Origin: Annona cherimola
Taxonomy: Eukaryota > Streptophyta > Magnoliopsida > Magnoliales > Annonaceae
Assembly: GCA_030490835.1 (NCBI GenBank)
Contig: CM059975.1
Coordinates: 6,227,579-6,291,578 of the forward strand
DNA length: 64,000 bases
Direction: 5' to 3'
A program made the position numbers and the translations under genes. The notes beneath the pieces are model-generated. The model was not told where the DNA came from and searched no databases. It was given only the letters and a program-made list of their open reading frames with translations. Positions 12,300 through 24,211 of the stretch are shown here, one piece after another. Position 1 is the first letter of the stretch. Each line of letters starts with the position of its first letter.

Positions 12300-12605
12300 T
12301 AATTGATGTATTTGTTTATACATAAAATTTTACAAACTAAACCCATAAAAAAAAAAAAAATTTTTACAAACTAAAATTTTTTTATTAAAATTTTTCTGTC
12401 TCAATAATTACCTTATTTTTTTAAACTCTTTTTATCATATTCTTCTATGTAATTATTATATTTTTCAATTATTTCTTCACAATTTTTCATATAACTATTA
12501 TACTTTTCAATTATTACTCTTATTATAATAAATTATTTTTCATTTAAAAAACTTTTATACTAAAAACTTTTCTTCCAAAATTTTTATCACTTATCATACA
12601 TATCT
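12300..12605. mobile_element. Degenerate Tourist-like MITE
   Basis: The order of internal blocks ('aaaatttttctgtctcaata', 'tatgtaattattatattttt', 'aaaacttttcttccaaaatt') follows the Tourist-like copies elsewhere in the window. The terminal GGGTGTGTTTG sequences are not preserved, so boundaries are approximate. Confidence 0.5.
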
Positions 12606-13649
12606 TAAATAAAAACATTTTTTACAATCTAGCGTTAATCACCCGATTTACGTGCAAATGTACGAGAACCAGGTCCTGGCATCTTAGCCTCTACCAGGGA
12701 GTAGATCAAGGAGAGCACGTTGCTCTCTCCCATAGGTGAAGCTTTTTAAATTTATTTTCGTTAATAAGTATTATTACTTATTTGAGTTTTAATAATAAAA
12801 TTACCAATTATTTTTTAATGGTTTAGCCCATGAATATTATATTGTCTTATTTTTAATATATAGATATATTTTTTGTGATGAACCTAATTTATGGATCTGA
12901 TTTCAAATATAAGTAACTGTTATTATAAAAATGCACCTGATCTACAAGAACCATTTAAATTTCTGCCAACGACAATAGGTTATAACGATATCCACAATAA
13001 TTTAAATTTTATACAATAAACTTAATATGATTAACATGATTAGTAAATGGTTCAGATCTTTATCTTATGTTGTAAGGACTGAAGTTTCACATGTGCGTTT
13101 TGGGGAGCATGCGCTTCAGTTGCCTTTTTCTGGGGAATGCATAGTGACATCAGCTGATGATCCGGATGGCCAGGTGGATTGGACAAGGTCGGGCCATGTC
13201 GCACGCGGCCACGTGGGTAACCTTATCATGATAGCAATTTATCGATGTTCTCGGCGACTGCCGGTTGGAAACAATAAATGCTCTAGTCATCTGTGTCGAT
13301 CGAATCATAACGGGAATTTTGTAACAAGCATCATGAATATGGACCGTTCATTTTGCCCGAGACGTTTATTAGCAACGGTCCTTTCTACTCTTTTAATTCT
13401 TTCAGGCTCGTTTAAAGTTTCGCTGGGATCAAATACATCCCACCAGCTTTAAAAAGAGCACATTACTTCCTTTCATCCTAAGCTTGCTCATTTTGAAAGA
13501 TGAGCCATGATCGGATCTTTGTAACGTAGGACTGTAAATTGGATACCGATCGGTTGTCACCGGACTCGGCAGGATTTTGCTCGCCTGAGTCCGGACAGGT
13601 TAAGAAACCTGACCCACTTTCGCAAAGCGGATCAACGAACTGATATTAG
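12606..13649. other. Low-copy segment, no gene supported
   Basis: A 141-codon open frame at 13027-13452 (+) lies in a GC-richer patch. It has no signal, domain or splice context I recognise, and its sequence reads more like promoter DNA, with a perfect G-box (CCACGTGG at about 13209). A diverged repeat-like 'accggactcgg' stretch follows at 13510-13640. Confidence 0.35.
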
Positions 13650-13664
13650 AAAACGTGATTTCCC

Positions 13665-15039
13665 TTTTTTTTTTTTTTTTTTTTATAGGAAAAGAAGCTA
13701 GGGACTAGGGAGGCCAAGAGAGAATCTTTGCCCTCGGATTAGAAAATATCATACATATTGCACTAGATATGTATGCAAGTGATAAATCCATTAATGAGTA
13801 CGTAGAAATGTCATTTGCAACTGCATAATCAGCTAGCTTATAAGCAATAACATTGCCCGATCTTAAGACATGAGAAAAAACACAATTACAAAACAACTTA
13901 CTAATGTTTTTAATTTTTACAATCAGAAGGCCCACTGGCTAACTAACCGTGTTTTTATTGGCCAATAGCTGATGTAGCAGGAGGGAATCAACTTCGAACA
14001 TCACATCTATGAGGGTTAGCAGTGCCACTCCATAACCAGCGTTTTGCAGCGATCATCTGTCTAATCCCTGATCACAAATCTGCACCAACACAATTTGCCT
14101 CCTTCCCACAACAAGTGTCAACATTAATTTTAACACGACCCCTGCTGAGGAAGAGACCATCTCACTTTCAATTCCTGACACGTTCCACTACCCATTCTCA
14201 GCATTTCAACTGTGTCATACTAGAATATCAAATCTTCACATTTGCTTGGGATGCTCTCGAAATTAAGAGTTCCACCCGATTCTTGAATCCCATTTCTGTA
14301 GTACTAGATTAACCAACAAAATACCAGGAGGAGTCTTACCTTTTTTCCCTCATGGTATTTAGCAACTCTATTTACTACACCATTCAGGTTGCCCTCATCC
14401 ACAAACCTTTTCATGTTAGGCTCAAAGGCAATTTTTGTACTTAGACATCAATAAAATAGGTGGCATGTATTGCACAAGGTACTCATTGGATCAATTAGCA
14501 CGCCCCTTCTCACTAGGTTTATTTTGGTGGGAATGACACTTCTTAGCATCTTCCAGCGGAAATTTTTTATCTTCAGTAAGAGTTTTTGTTTCCAAACCAA
14601 CCGCAAAATAGTTCCATCGAATGTTCTATTTTGCATATTACTTATATCCATGTCATCAATTTGTTCTTCATGTGCCCTCCTATTACCCAATTTGACCTTG
14701 TAGACACCATCAGGCTCATCAGTTCAGTAGATGTAGTCTTCCATCCCATCTCGAGGGATTGAGATATCTTTGATAGACTCATTTAGCTTTGCCTCCTACC
14801 ACCTTCACATTACTTTCCTTCCAGCATCTGTTTTCCCAATCAATGAATCCATTCACTTTCATGTCTTCAAAAAACTCAAGTGGTAGTGGGTCAATAGCTT
14901 CCAAGTCATATGGTGTCCATTTGTTCTTCAAGAAATTTATTTGCGTCCCATTGCCTAACCTCCATCCACATCCTCTCATCACAAAATTCTTTGCTTCAAT
15001 GATGCTTCTCCATGGGTAAGATGATGCCCTCTTACTCAA
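13665..15039 (-). pseudogene. 5'-truncated, decayed LINE (non-LTR retrotransposon)
   Basis: Read on the minus strand, three parts of a plant LINE ORF2 appear in the expected order. First, 15039-14779 encodes the segment after the reverse transcriptase, with the hallmark SYPWRSII and GWRLGNGTQINF. Second, 14690-14448 encodes a zf-RVT-like stretch with KIKNFRWKMLRSVIPTKINL. Third, about 14155-14010 opens an RNase H-like domain (VKINVD) interrupted by an in-frame stop, and 13935-13705 encodes the RNase H end (FSHVLRSGN, SWPP). A 20-base A tail on the minus strand sits at 13684-13665. A near-perfect 12-bp repeat flanks the insertion: aaaacgtgattt at 13650-13661 and aaaatgtgattt at 15040-15051. 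Reverse transcriptase and endonuclease domains are missing, so the copy is inactive. Confidence 0.8.
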
Positions 15040-15051
15040 AAAATGTGATTT

Positions 15052-15354
15052 GGATTCATAACGACTATAAAAAAACTAGACACAATAAATCAAGATGAAA
15101 GAAGCAGTAATAAGATCACACAAACAATACATTAAGATATATGTGGGAAACACTTCAAATTTAAAAGTAGAAAATTACAAGAGAGAAATAACAATTCGCT
15201 GTGATAAATAGGTTATAGAAATATACGTTAAATGATTTATATTTATTCCGTATATGCCTCATATATATTTTCACACTAAAATATTCTGAAAACCCCTCTA
15301 TTATGCCCATTGGGACAACCCTCTCTCACACTTCACAAGACTTCATTAAATTTG
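15052..15354. other. Intergenic, nothing recognised
   Basis: Short AT-rich stretch between the LINE and a family-A repeat. No open frame, terminus or motif stands out. Confidence 0.4.
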
Positions 15355-15379
15355 TAATTGACGCAATCCACCGAAAAAT

Positions 15380-15690
15380 GGGCGTGACATATTAGAATGT
15401 AATGAAACTTGATGCAATCGTTTTTTCATATAAAAATCATCTTTAGATAGCTTGAATGTTGAAAATACGACTTTAAACTTGATATTTACATTAAACTATT
15501 TTATTGCGTTGATTTTACACCATTTTAAGATGGAGATCACACATGTTGGATTTGGATGAAAATTAGTATGTTAATAAAGTGAACAATTCTAAACACAATG
15601 GGTGGAATGAATTTCTCATTCATGATCACGTGAGGCCCACGATGCATGGACAACACCATAATTATGGTGCAGTCTGAAATCCACTTGATT
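15380..15690 (-). mobile_element. Family-A MITE, reverse orientation
   Basis: Core blocks appear as reverse complements: 'aaactattttattgcgttga', 'attttaagatggagatca' and 'ttggatttggatgaaaatta'. The closing dyad 'accataattatggtgcagtc' matches the ends of copies in the 1.2-2.6 kb array. A 66-codon reverse frame across it is incidental. Confidence 0.65.
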
Positions 15691-16040
15691 ATTTTCTTAT
15701 ATATATATTCACACAAAACCAATTCATTCTCTGTCACTTATACACCATGTAATCTCCCGCGAAAATAATTCATACGCACAACACTGAGTGACAAAACACA
15801 CAGTACTGGACAGTTGGGAGATGAGATGAGGATTAGACGAAAATTTGTGATGAAAATGTACTGAGAATGCGTAAAAATGAAGGGGGGAATGAGTAAACGT
15901 TCTATGGTCTCTGTGCCTTTATGGAGCGTGTTAGAATCGTTCACTATCGTAGCGTACTTGTGAAGATGCCACAGGTACTTGGAGGACCCAGTGCTGGGGC
16001 CACTTTATCATTCTGATGGCTGCTTCCCCACGAAAAATAT
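15691..16040. other. Intergenic, nothing recognised
   Basis: Short overlapping open frames of under 70 codons on both strands, without motifs. Confidence 0.35.
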
Positions 16041-16088
16041 CAAGCCGAATGTAACATTGCTTAATATTTTGTTTCTTTTTCGCGGAAT

Positions 16089-16473
16089 GATCTTTTCAGA
16101 CCGGTCGGAAATCCGGTGTTTTCCGACCGGTCAAAAAATATATTTCTTGAATTTTTTTTTGAAAAATAATTTTATAAACATGTTAATCTAGTTATATTTA
16201 ATCTATAAATCAATTTTTAACATTTTTGGATATATCTATATATTTATTTTGGATTTTTAAATACAGGGGTATTTAAGTTATTTTAAGAATATTTAAAATG
16301 ACTTAAATATCCCTGTATTTAAAAATCCAAAATAAATATATATACATATCTAAAAATAATAAAACTTGGTTTATAGATTAAATATAATTAGATTAATATG
16401 TTTATAAAAAAAATTCAAAAAAAAAAGCAAAAAAATATATTTTTGGAGTGATTTACGACCGGTCTGAAAAGAT
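16089..16473. mobile_element. Foldback MITE with GACCGGTC ends
   Basis: A 385-bp near-perfect palindrome. The left end is GATCTTTTCAGACCGGTC, the right end its exact reverse complement GACCGGTCTGAAAAGATC. Arms continue through 'gttaatctagttatatttaa', 'ggatttttaaataca' and 'ggtatttaagt', with the centre near 16285. As a transcript it would form a hairpin of nearly 190 bp per arm. It has no coding capacity. Confidence 0.85.
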
Positions 16474-17085
16474 CAGTACTCTTCTTTTTCTATTTCAGCA
16501 TGTAACAGTGCTTAATATTTTGTTTCTGGAAATAATAAAAATAGTCCAAATCATGACTCCAACTGCAAATACGATGCTTGGATTGAGTAAGCAATAAAAT
16601 ATGATTTTGTGTGGTCCACACCACACCCTTTGTTGCTCCCAAATAAAGACACCTGTTTGAAATCATGATACCGAGCCAACCCTAGAGTTATTGTCCATGA
16701 AAGTAGTCGTGGACCGGACTATCAAATCAATGAGCTAGCCCGTACGCAGGTCTAAAAGCTGGAAAGGGAAGGATACCTGTGTCTTATCCACAAGGTTCCA
16801 GTTCAACGTTATCCAAGCCCGGTTCGGTCAGGTGGTTGTTTCAGGTTCAGCATGCATTTCCGTGTTGCAGCGGTGCATCACCTCTACAGCAAAACAAAGG
16901 AGTGCTGCCCAGGTGCTGCCAAAAAACGCCAAAAAAAGCCCCCCGCTGCCCGAGCAGCATTCCATCTAGTTGCCTTGGTGCTGTCGGAATTTTGGGGTGT
17001 CCATTAATGTGGAAAAAATTTATTGGGTAATTTTTAAAAATTGAAAATTTGTTGTAAACAAGTTTTAAAAAATGATAAAATGATA
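16474..17085. other. Intergenic, no gene supported
   Basis: An 83-codon open frame at 16779-17030 has no recognisable feature. The region starts with a repeat of the sequence that lies left of the foldback element (see findings). Confidence 0.35.
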
Positions 17086-17089
17086 GAAC

Positions 17090-17505
17090 TTAATTATATA
17101 CATCATAGTGTATTTTAGGCTAAAATACAATATTCATTTATTTTTACAATTAGTTATATATTTTTAACTTTTTTCTTCATAAGCACGTTTATGTAAGTGT
17201 ATTCAATTTATATACAATTTTTTTTAATTTACAATACTTTTATATATTTACTTTTTATGTTTTAAAAATCATGTTTTTTAAGGAGCAGAAAATGACTTAA
17301 ATACCCTTGAAATTGATGATTTTAAAAAAATCAAACATAAATATGTAAAGGTATTGTAAATTAAAAAAAACTTTGTATATAGATTGAGTACTCTTAGATG
17401 GACATGCTTATAAAGAAAAAATTAAAAATATATGACTAATTGTAAAAATAAATGAATATTGTATTTTAGCGTAAAATACAATACGATGTATATAATCATG
17501 TGCCT
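17090..17505. mobile_element. Foldback MITE
   Basis: The left arm carries 'gtattttaggctaaaataca', 'cataagcacgtttatgtaag' and 'attttacaatacttttata'-like blocks, and the right arm carries their reverse complements. It ends at 'aaaatacaatacgatgtata'. The centre lies near 17300. The copy at 41697-41990 is its closest relative here. Confidence 0.75.
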
Positions 17506-17639
17506 AAAATGATATGATAAGATAAGAGTAATTATTAGAGATAAAAATATATATAAATGATTAAAAAATAATATAGTCAAATAAAAATACATGTACCAAT
17601 GATTAAAAAGATGTTATGCTAACAAAATTAAACTCAAAT

Positions 17640-18420
17640 AGGAGAGGACGCTAACCATTTTTTGTTTTTTTGGAAATGAGAAAAAAATAATGGTGGATGA
17701 TTCTTCATGGGACTATCGGAATTTAGTAGTAAGTATTCTTCGGCAACTGGCCGCGGATCATATTGAAAAGTATGAAACATGAGAAATCAAATCTTCGAGG
17801 ATGTGAATGAATGATGCGAAATTTCTAGGATCAATGTAGAAGAGCAAATTGCCAAATTACATGTTGGTCTCAAGCATATGGATTGGGTATGGCCGTATGG
17901 GCAAAACCATGTGGAGGTAAAATCAAAATCAATGTAGATGATAAAAGGAATATGGGTAAAGAATGTATAAGGTTTTGTGCTTTGATGAGAGATTCAAGAT
18001 GTAACTTCATTGCAGCGAAGGGATCAAATCAGAGGGATTGGTAATCCCCTTGCTAATGAAAGCATTTGCATGGATGTTTCTATTGAGTTTCATTGCTGAA
18101 CATCTATCTACTGATAAAACTTTATCAATGCTATCTTTGAAGTGCTCTCTTCCCCCACCCTTTTAACTCTTGTTTGTGCTGGATGGTGTGATAGAAGACA
18201 TATATGCTTATTATGAAAAAACACCTTGCCCCATGGACATTTTTTGGCTCACAAGTAGCCACATGGTTCAGAATAGTGGGAACAGTATTATGAGGGTATG
18301 GAAAGGGCAGTGTATAAAGGGAGTGACTCTGTACCCAAAGAAGGCAAATCGATGGGCTCGACCTATCTAGAAAAAGGCCCAGGAACTGGAAGAAGGGAGA
18401 AATTGATTTGTGTAATGTCT
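17640..18420 (+). pseudogene. Decayed RNase H-like (RVT_3) fragment
   Basis: At 17898-18041 one frame reads WAKPCGGKIKINVDD, then a stretch resembling 'ALMRDSRCNFIAAKG', the typical opening of the RNase H-like domain found at the end of plant LINE ORF2s and in related host-annotated proteins. A stop follows at 18042. A shifted frame then resumes with GNPLANES, also expected in this domain. Multiple stops and shifts make it non-functional. No poly-A tail or target duplication is evident, so its origin (LINE or captured fragment) is open. Confidence 0.6.
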
Positions 18421-20740
18421 CTTTCATTTGTTCATTTGTTGTCGGTTACTTGTGTGGATAAGAGTAGTAAGTAGGCAGTAGATGATTTCCTAAATGGAAT
18501 CTTAAATCCCATTTCATTATAATTCATTGATTATTTAAATAAAATTCTTTGTGTCCTGCAATTGATTTGGAATATGGTGGCTTTGTCATATCAGAGGACT
18601 ATGTAAAAATGATCATTTGAACGACCGACTGTTCACTTCTGCAAGTAAAGCTTCCTCCTAAATGAAAAGTCATCCCTGTGTTTAAAAAAGACCGGATGGA
18701 GCAAAATCGTTTGCCCGCTAGTACTCGGTTTTCCGTCAAACGGCGGTTCAATCACGGTTGAATCAGATAAACTACGTGCGACTGGTTCATGGTCCTACTC
18801 GCCGGTTCAATCCGGCCTTTTCACATATTATGTCCTGTAAACGGCTTTCGATTCGCTCGGCTCGGTGTAAGGACAAACATCTACGCGACTGTCCAAAGCT
18901 TCATGAGTATACCATCCTTCCCATTCGATTTGTGTTTGGCAATTGCAAAGGGAAATTAAGGTAAGAGGATATGTTAATATTTCGATCAACCCAAACGCTA
19001 TACTAATTTTCTTTCCCCAGTACATGCTAGTCCACACTAACTTTTCTAAAAATTACAATTCCATTATATAACACGATTCGCCGATTAATATCATCGTACA
19101 AGTACAATGAAATAAAACAAAATACAAAACTGAAGTAACTTAATTAACTTCTGAATGTAATAAAGCTATGTTAATATATAATCACCGACATAGTCCACTA
19201 CTAATACCCAAAAATATGGATAAATATTGAATTGAGGTACACTTGCCTACTAACTATGTTATAATAACGCTAACTTGCAATAGCTCCACCAATGGACTTA
19301 TCTTGGAATACACACACGCAAGGCATGCAACCAATATATCATTCGTATAGAGTTCTCCGATTCTCCAACTCCCAAATCCCCTCTCATTGGCAACCTCCAA
19401 TGGAATATGCATTGAAGTCCTGAGTTTCTAAGAGCTCAAGGACCACGCAGGTGAATATAATGCACCATCAACAACCGAGAAGATACTTGAGTTTTTGTAA
19501 TGATAATTTTTTTAATAATTAGTGTACTTACATCACAGCTCATTTTTAATCTTCTAATCAGGGGAAAAAATTTCTATGACTATACGAAGGAATACCCCAT
19601 GCTCCCAATTATCACAGAGAAGACTATATACTCTCAAATTATTAAGAGAGACAAAATGCTCCTACACTAAGGCTCCTACACTAAGGATGGATTTTGAACT
19701 CGTGTCCCTCAACTAGGCACGCGAAGTGCCCGGGATACCCGTGAGAGCACTTGCGTGTGCCTAATTGAAAAGTTATTTATTTATTTTGAAAAATTGCAAA
19801 AGTTATATTTAAATACATAAAAAGCTTAGAAAACCTCTGGTCGCAAGAAGTTGGTGACGAATGGGCTTCTGTGCTTGCGGGCAAAATAACAGAAGCTTAG
19901 CAACTCTAGCAAATAGGTTTTACCAACCAAATACAACCACATGAAAATATCTGGTCTCAAAATCCTTGCTTTAGCAACCAATTAAGTGAATTATTGAACG
20001 GTTGGTAAAAGTAAACACTTTCATACTCGTTGCTCTTCGTAGGAGACAGGAATCAATCATGGAAGAGTTGAATATCAGTAACCTATAGCCACAAAATAAT
20101 TAGGAAAATAACTGAAATTAGTATGTAAAAAAGGAATGTGAAGATTATTTAACCCAGATTATTTTCTACTCAATGATTCCGCTCGTCCACCTATGTACCT
20201 AACCAAAACCACTTGTATTATTTTTCTTAAATTTCATTTCATTGACAATTTATTACCTCTTCAAAATCTCGATATTAAAACTGATGCTTCCAGCCACTCG
20301 TAGGGATTTCATAATGTTAAGTTCCATATGATGACAACAGAGGCTTATACGTTATTAATTAGGTTTTTATCTTAAAATATGGAACTTCTGGGAGCAAACG
20401 AATGTACGAAATCCTAAAACTCGAAGGGTTAATCCGTACCCAATTTTTGTTTTGGATCATCCAGAAAATTAACTTTGAATATATTTCTTATTCTTGGAGA
20501 AACCCAACAACACCCAATGGCAAAAAAAAAAAAAAAAAAAGGGTGGTTCGATCACAAGAACAAATTTCAAGCACAATGACGTGTGGTTCGATCAGTTAAC
20601 GAGTAGCGGCGGCATCCATATTAGGCCGGACGAACGCTCATGTTGCAATCAGAAGGGCCCGAAGCAGTGAGACATCCGCTACAAGTGGGATTTGCGTGAG
20701 CATACGTTACTGTTTCGATTTCGAGCAAACCAAATGCTAT
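18421..20740. other. Intergenic, no gene supported
   Basis: Contains small repeat-like pieces: 'ggcggttcaatcacggttga' near 18742 resembles internal sequence of degenerate DNA elements, and 19560-19740 resembles the dispersed repeat of 4.7 kb. A poly-A run lies at 20522-20539. No coding sequence is supported. Confidence 0.35.
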
Positions 20741-20811
20741 TTTAAGATAAGGTGAGGCCAGACGGTTATCACGGCAGCAAAAGGCAAGGCTGTGGAGCCC
20801 ACGTTCACTGC

Positions 20812-20818
20812 TATATAA
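20812..20818 (+). promoter_or_regulatory. TATA box of the LTP1 gene
   Basis: TATATAA lies 90 bp upstream of the start codon, in an otherwise GC-balanced proximal promoter. Transcription would begin near 20845, giving a leader of about 60 nt. Confidence 0.7.
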
Positions 20819-20907
20819 TGACTAATTTGGGTTGGGACGCTTGCCATCCATCACAAACACAGCAAATCATTAGTTTTCGCGGTCTCAAACACCAACAAGG
20901 GAGAGAA

Positions 20908-21496
20908 ATGAAGGTTGCAATCTGTGTCCTATTCGTTCTAGCAATGGCTCACCTGATGGTGAAGCCGGCTCACGCCCTGAGCTGCCAGGACGTCACCAAA
21001 GCGGTGGTTCCTTGCGTTCCATTCATCACCGGGGTGGAGGCCAAGCCGGCCGCCGGCTGCTGCAGCGGCATCAACCATCTTAAGGCCTTGGCGCCCACCA
21101 AAGCCGACCGCCAAGCCGCGTGCAACTGCATGAAGGCGGCCGCAGCTAATCTCCGCAACCTCAACGACGCTGCCGTCAGCTCCCTCCCGGCTGAGTGCGG
21201 CACTCCGTTGCCCGTTCCCATTAACAAGAACATCGATTGCAAAACGTAATTAATTACGCCATTTCATGTTTCATGGTCCGACTGTTGGGAACATAACCCA
21301 CACAGTACTTAAGTCGAATCACTCGCTTTGTTTGACTCAGGTTCAAGTGCAGTAGCTGTACGTGACTGTAACTTGCAGCTGATCATTTCCCCCGCTGATT
21401 AAAATCTTCTAATATCCGACATAAAAAAGAAAAAAAAAAACCTTCTAATATCTTTTGTGTGTGTCTCTCTCTGTTTATCCGTGCAGGGTGCCTTGA
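20908..21496 (+). CDS. Non-specific lipid transfer protein, type 1
   Basis: Secreted small lipid carrier of the extracellular space and cuticle region; the family binds fatty acids and acyl lipids in a four-helix tunnel. The ATG at 20908 starts a 23-residue signal peptide ending AHA, followed by about 92 mature residues. The eight cysteines are spaced C-9-C-14-CC-19-CXC-22-C-13-C, the type-1 pattern. The first family pentapeptide is present as TKADR; the second (usually PYxIS) has diverged to PVPIN. Exon 1 is 20908-21245. A typical LTP1 intron near the stop (GT at 21246, pyrimidine-rich acceptor ending AG at 21486) would join to exon 2 at 21487-21496 and give the C-terminus DCKTVP. Without splicing the frame ends DCKT at 21249. 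An upstream in-frame ATG at 20752 precedes the TATA box and is unlikely to be used. Confidence 0.93.
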
Positions 21497-21522
21497 GATG
21501 AGTTTGGTACTCGGAAGAGAGC

Positions 21523-21528
21523 AATAAA
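21523..21528 (+). terminator. Poly(A) signal of the LTP1 gene
   Basis: AATAAA lies 27 nt past the spliced stop codon, which supports a second exon beyond 21487. Confidence 0.5.
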
Positions 21529-21599
21529 GAGGAGAGCATAGCTGTAGCTAGTCGATGCTAGTAGTGAAAGAGAAAAAGAGAAGAAGAACAAAAGTTCTT

Positions 21600-23587
21600 C
21601 TATAGTAATATATAGTATATATATTGCCGCCTCGTAATGCTTAAAATAATTAAGTTGCCGCGGCTTGCATGTTGTTGCTATGAATACTCTGTAAGTGTGC
21701 CTGACGGTATCGATTTACTCTGTAAAACCAGAAGGATAGTGAAATTACCTGCTGTTCATCATTCCTTTTATAATCGTATGTTGTGCTCAATTCCTGTGTC
21801 TATATACAGAATGATCATATACAGCGGAAAATACTGACGAATGATCTTGGATGGAGAACTCCCACACTTATTATTGGGATCATGAAATATATATCATTAT
21901 AGCGTAAGCGCCAAATCGATTAGTTAGAACAAATGGGGCTAAACTCATAAACCTTAAGTTGACACATATGGCCTTTTTAATTGGCTACCAAATTTTGCTA
22001 CATTCTTTTTTATGTAGTCATAACCCAAGTGCTTTGTTGCACTTTAAAATAACTCTTTTTGCCTGTTGATCTTGAACTCTTTTAGTTATAAAACAAAAAA
22101 ATTTTTCATAGAGTAATTATAATCAATTATAAATTTAAAGATTATTTGAGAACACATAACTGGAAAGTAAAATATTTTGATTCATAATAGTAATTTTAGA
22201 CTTATTTCGTTCATGCTACTATTTTAAAAATTTTAAATTAAATATCATTATTATTAATCTCCGTCATTCCCCTTAACTATCCTTTGCATATATAACTGGC
22301 TTCCCAAGATAGGAAGAATAATTTGGAAAATCAGCCGTCTCTACTGCTCATATATAAGTTTTAATATAATATAAATTTACTTAAATAAAAAGTTTTATAC
22401 TGTTAACTTTTAATAGAAGGAAAATTTAGAAAAATTATTAAAATATTCAACACTTATTCCTAAATTTAGAAAATTATATTATATTATTACCTTTTAACAG
22501 AAAGAACATTTAGAAAAATTATTAAAATATTCAACACTTATTCCTTAAATTAGGAAATTAAATTAAAAATAGCTTTATATATTGATAAAAAAGATTTTCA
22601 ATACAAGAGATAGTCTTAAAATATTATTTTGTATTTTAGCTTATTTTATTATCTTTTATATTAAAATATAAGAATTTATTTTAAATTATGTTAAATAAAC
22701 TAATTTTTCTATTTTGATCATATAATTAATCATAAATCTTTATATTTTAGTTTATTTTCTTAGAAAAGAATTTAGATATTTCGAAATATTTTTATATTTT
22801 GTTTCATAATAAGAATAATTTTTACTTTTGTTTATTTAAAAACTTTAAAATGTAAAAGACACCGAAATAATTTTTTTAGATTTAAAGTTAGTTTCTTATA
22901 CATTTTTTTTTTGTTCTGACGATACTTGCATGTAAGTACTAAGTATAAGAATAATATAGATAATTTTATATGAGAATTTGTCATTTATATAATTATATCT
23001 TATACACTCATACAAAAAATTTTATTTTTATTTAAAAATGTAATATCTAAAAATAAAATACTCGTAAGTAGTGAAATTATTGTCCTATAATTTTATATGT
23101 TTGATTGCATAAAATTGTAATTTACAAGGTAAATTAGTCTGTTTTAGTTTTATTTAGTAAAATTTATTGCTGTATATATACATTTAAAAGCAGCAGAAAT
23201 TTAATTATATATTCATATATGCAACGAAAACTGGTTGAGTATAATACATATATAACTATTTCTTATCATATATAATTTTATTTTTTAATATCCTATAAAT
23301 TTTTTAACAGTATATATATCATCTAATATCTAATATATTTTTTAGTTGATATATATTTTTATAAGTAGAAAAAATTAGTTATTTATATCGATATATGCAA
23401 CAAATTTAACTACTCATAATATGTTATGATAATATCCTTGCATATAATAGTTATTTGGCCTCATTTATTAGCATTATTATATGTAGTAAAAATTTGCTAT
23501 TTATAATATTATATACAGTTAAATATGAACCTGTTGTATAAAGGGCCTTGCATAAAGTACATCTGTAGTGATTAGGAGCATGATAAA
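21600..23587. other. AT-rich intergenic DNA
   Basis: Very AT-rich with short runs and no coding frame. It holds one local tandem duplication (22407-22565). I see no transposon termini. Confidence 0.4.
22407..22565. repeat. 84-bp tandem duplication
   Basis: Two units start 'cttttaa(t/c)agaa(g/a)gaa' at 22407 and 22491 and share 'ttattaaaatattcaacact' and 'ggaaatta'-type ends. The period is 84 bp and the units differ at only a few positions. Confidence 0.8.
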
Positions 23588-24187
23588 ATGCTAAATACTA
23601 GGCCTATCGATTGGTTTATCAGATTCCTGGTAAGCCTAATTAATTAATTTGCTATCCAGGTGGAAAAACAAAATTCAACCTAGCAGGCCAAATCAGGAAA
23701 ACATGTATGCATCTAATTCCAACGGGTAGGATGGATAATAAGGTGAGGCTTAAAAAACGGATATGCATTCATGGATTGAGTCAGAGTCAAAAACAACGAT
23801 TGTGGGAACACAAACAAACAGCGGCGCTGTGTCCGGAAATGGATCTTCCACCGGCCGTTTGAAACGGTCAGAAGCAGGAGAGGCCATCCTACAAAACTCC
23901 TGTTGAAGAAGAGATAGATAGAAGGAAATAGGAGGAAGAGATATAGCCACGGGGTGAGACAGAGAGTCGTAGAGAGAGGAGAGAAGGCGACGTGCTGACT
24001 CTCCTCTTTATTTTGGTTCTCCCGCATCGGCCTTTTCCTCCTGCTATTTCCTTTCTTCTTTTCCCGCCGTTTGTTTTTCCCCTATCTTTTTCAATTTCTT
24101 TAATGAACATGACAAACGTCCATGCACACTCGTCTCCAAATCTACTCGCACTTTCCACTGCCTCTAATGACCACAATCTAGACGGTT

Positions 24188-24211
24188 CCTCTCTCTCTCT
24201 CTCTCTCTCTT
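24188..24211. repeat. (CT)n microsatellite
   Basis: An uninterrupted CT run follows a GC-richer, pyrimidine-rich stretch (23990-24090). Such CT runs are common in plant promoters and leaders. It lies about 430 bp upstream of the coiled-coil exon. Confidence 0.85.

Noticed and set aside
13027..13452. 141-codon open frame on the plus strand
   Set aside because: No recognisable domain, signal peptide or homology-like motif; it lies in a GC-richer patch where long frames arise by chance, and a G-box within it suggests promoter-type DNA.
18785..18816. tRNA-like T-arm 'gccggttcaatccggc'
   Set aside because: No acceptor stem, D-arm or anticodon arm at the right distance upstream. The sequence resembles degenerate transposon DNA with 'cggttcaat' motifs.
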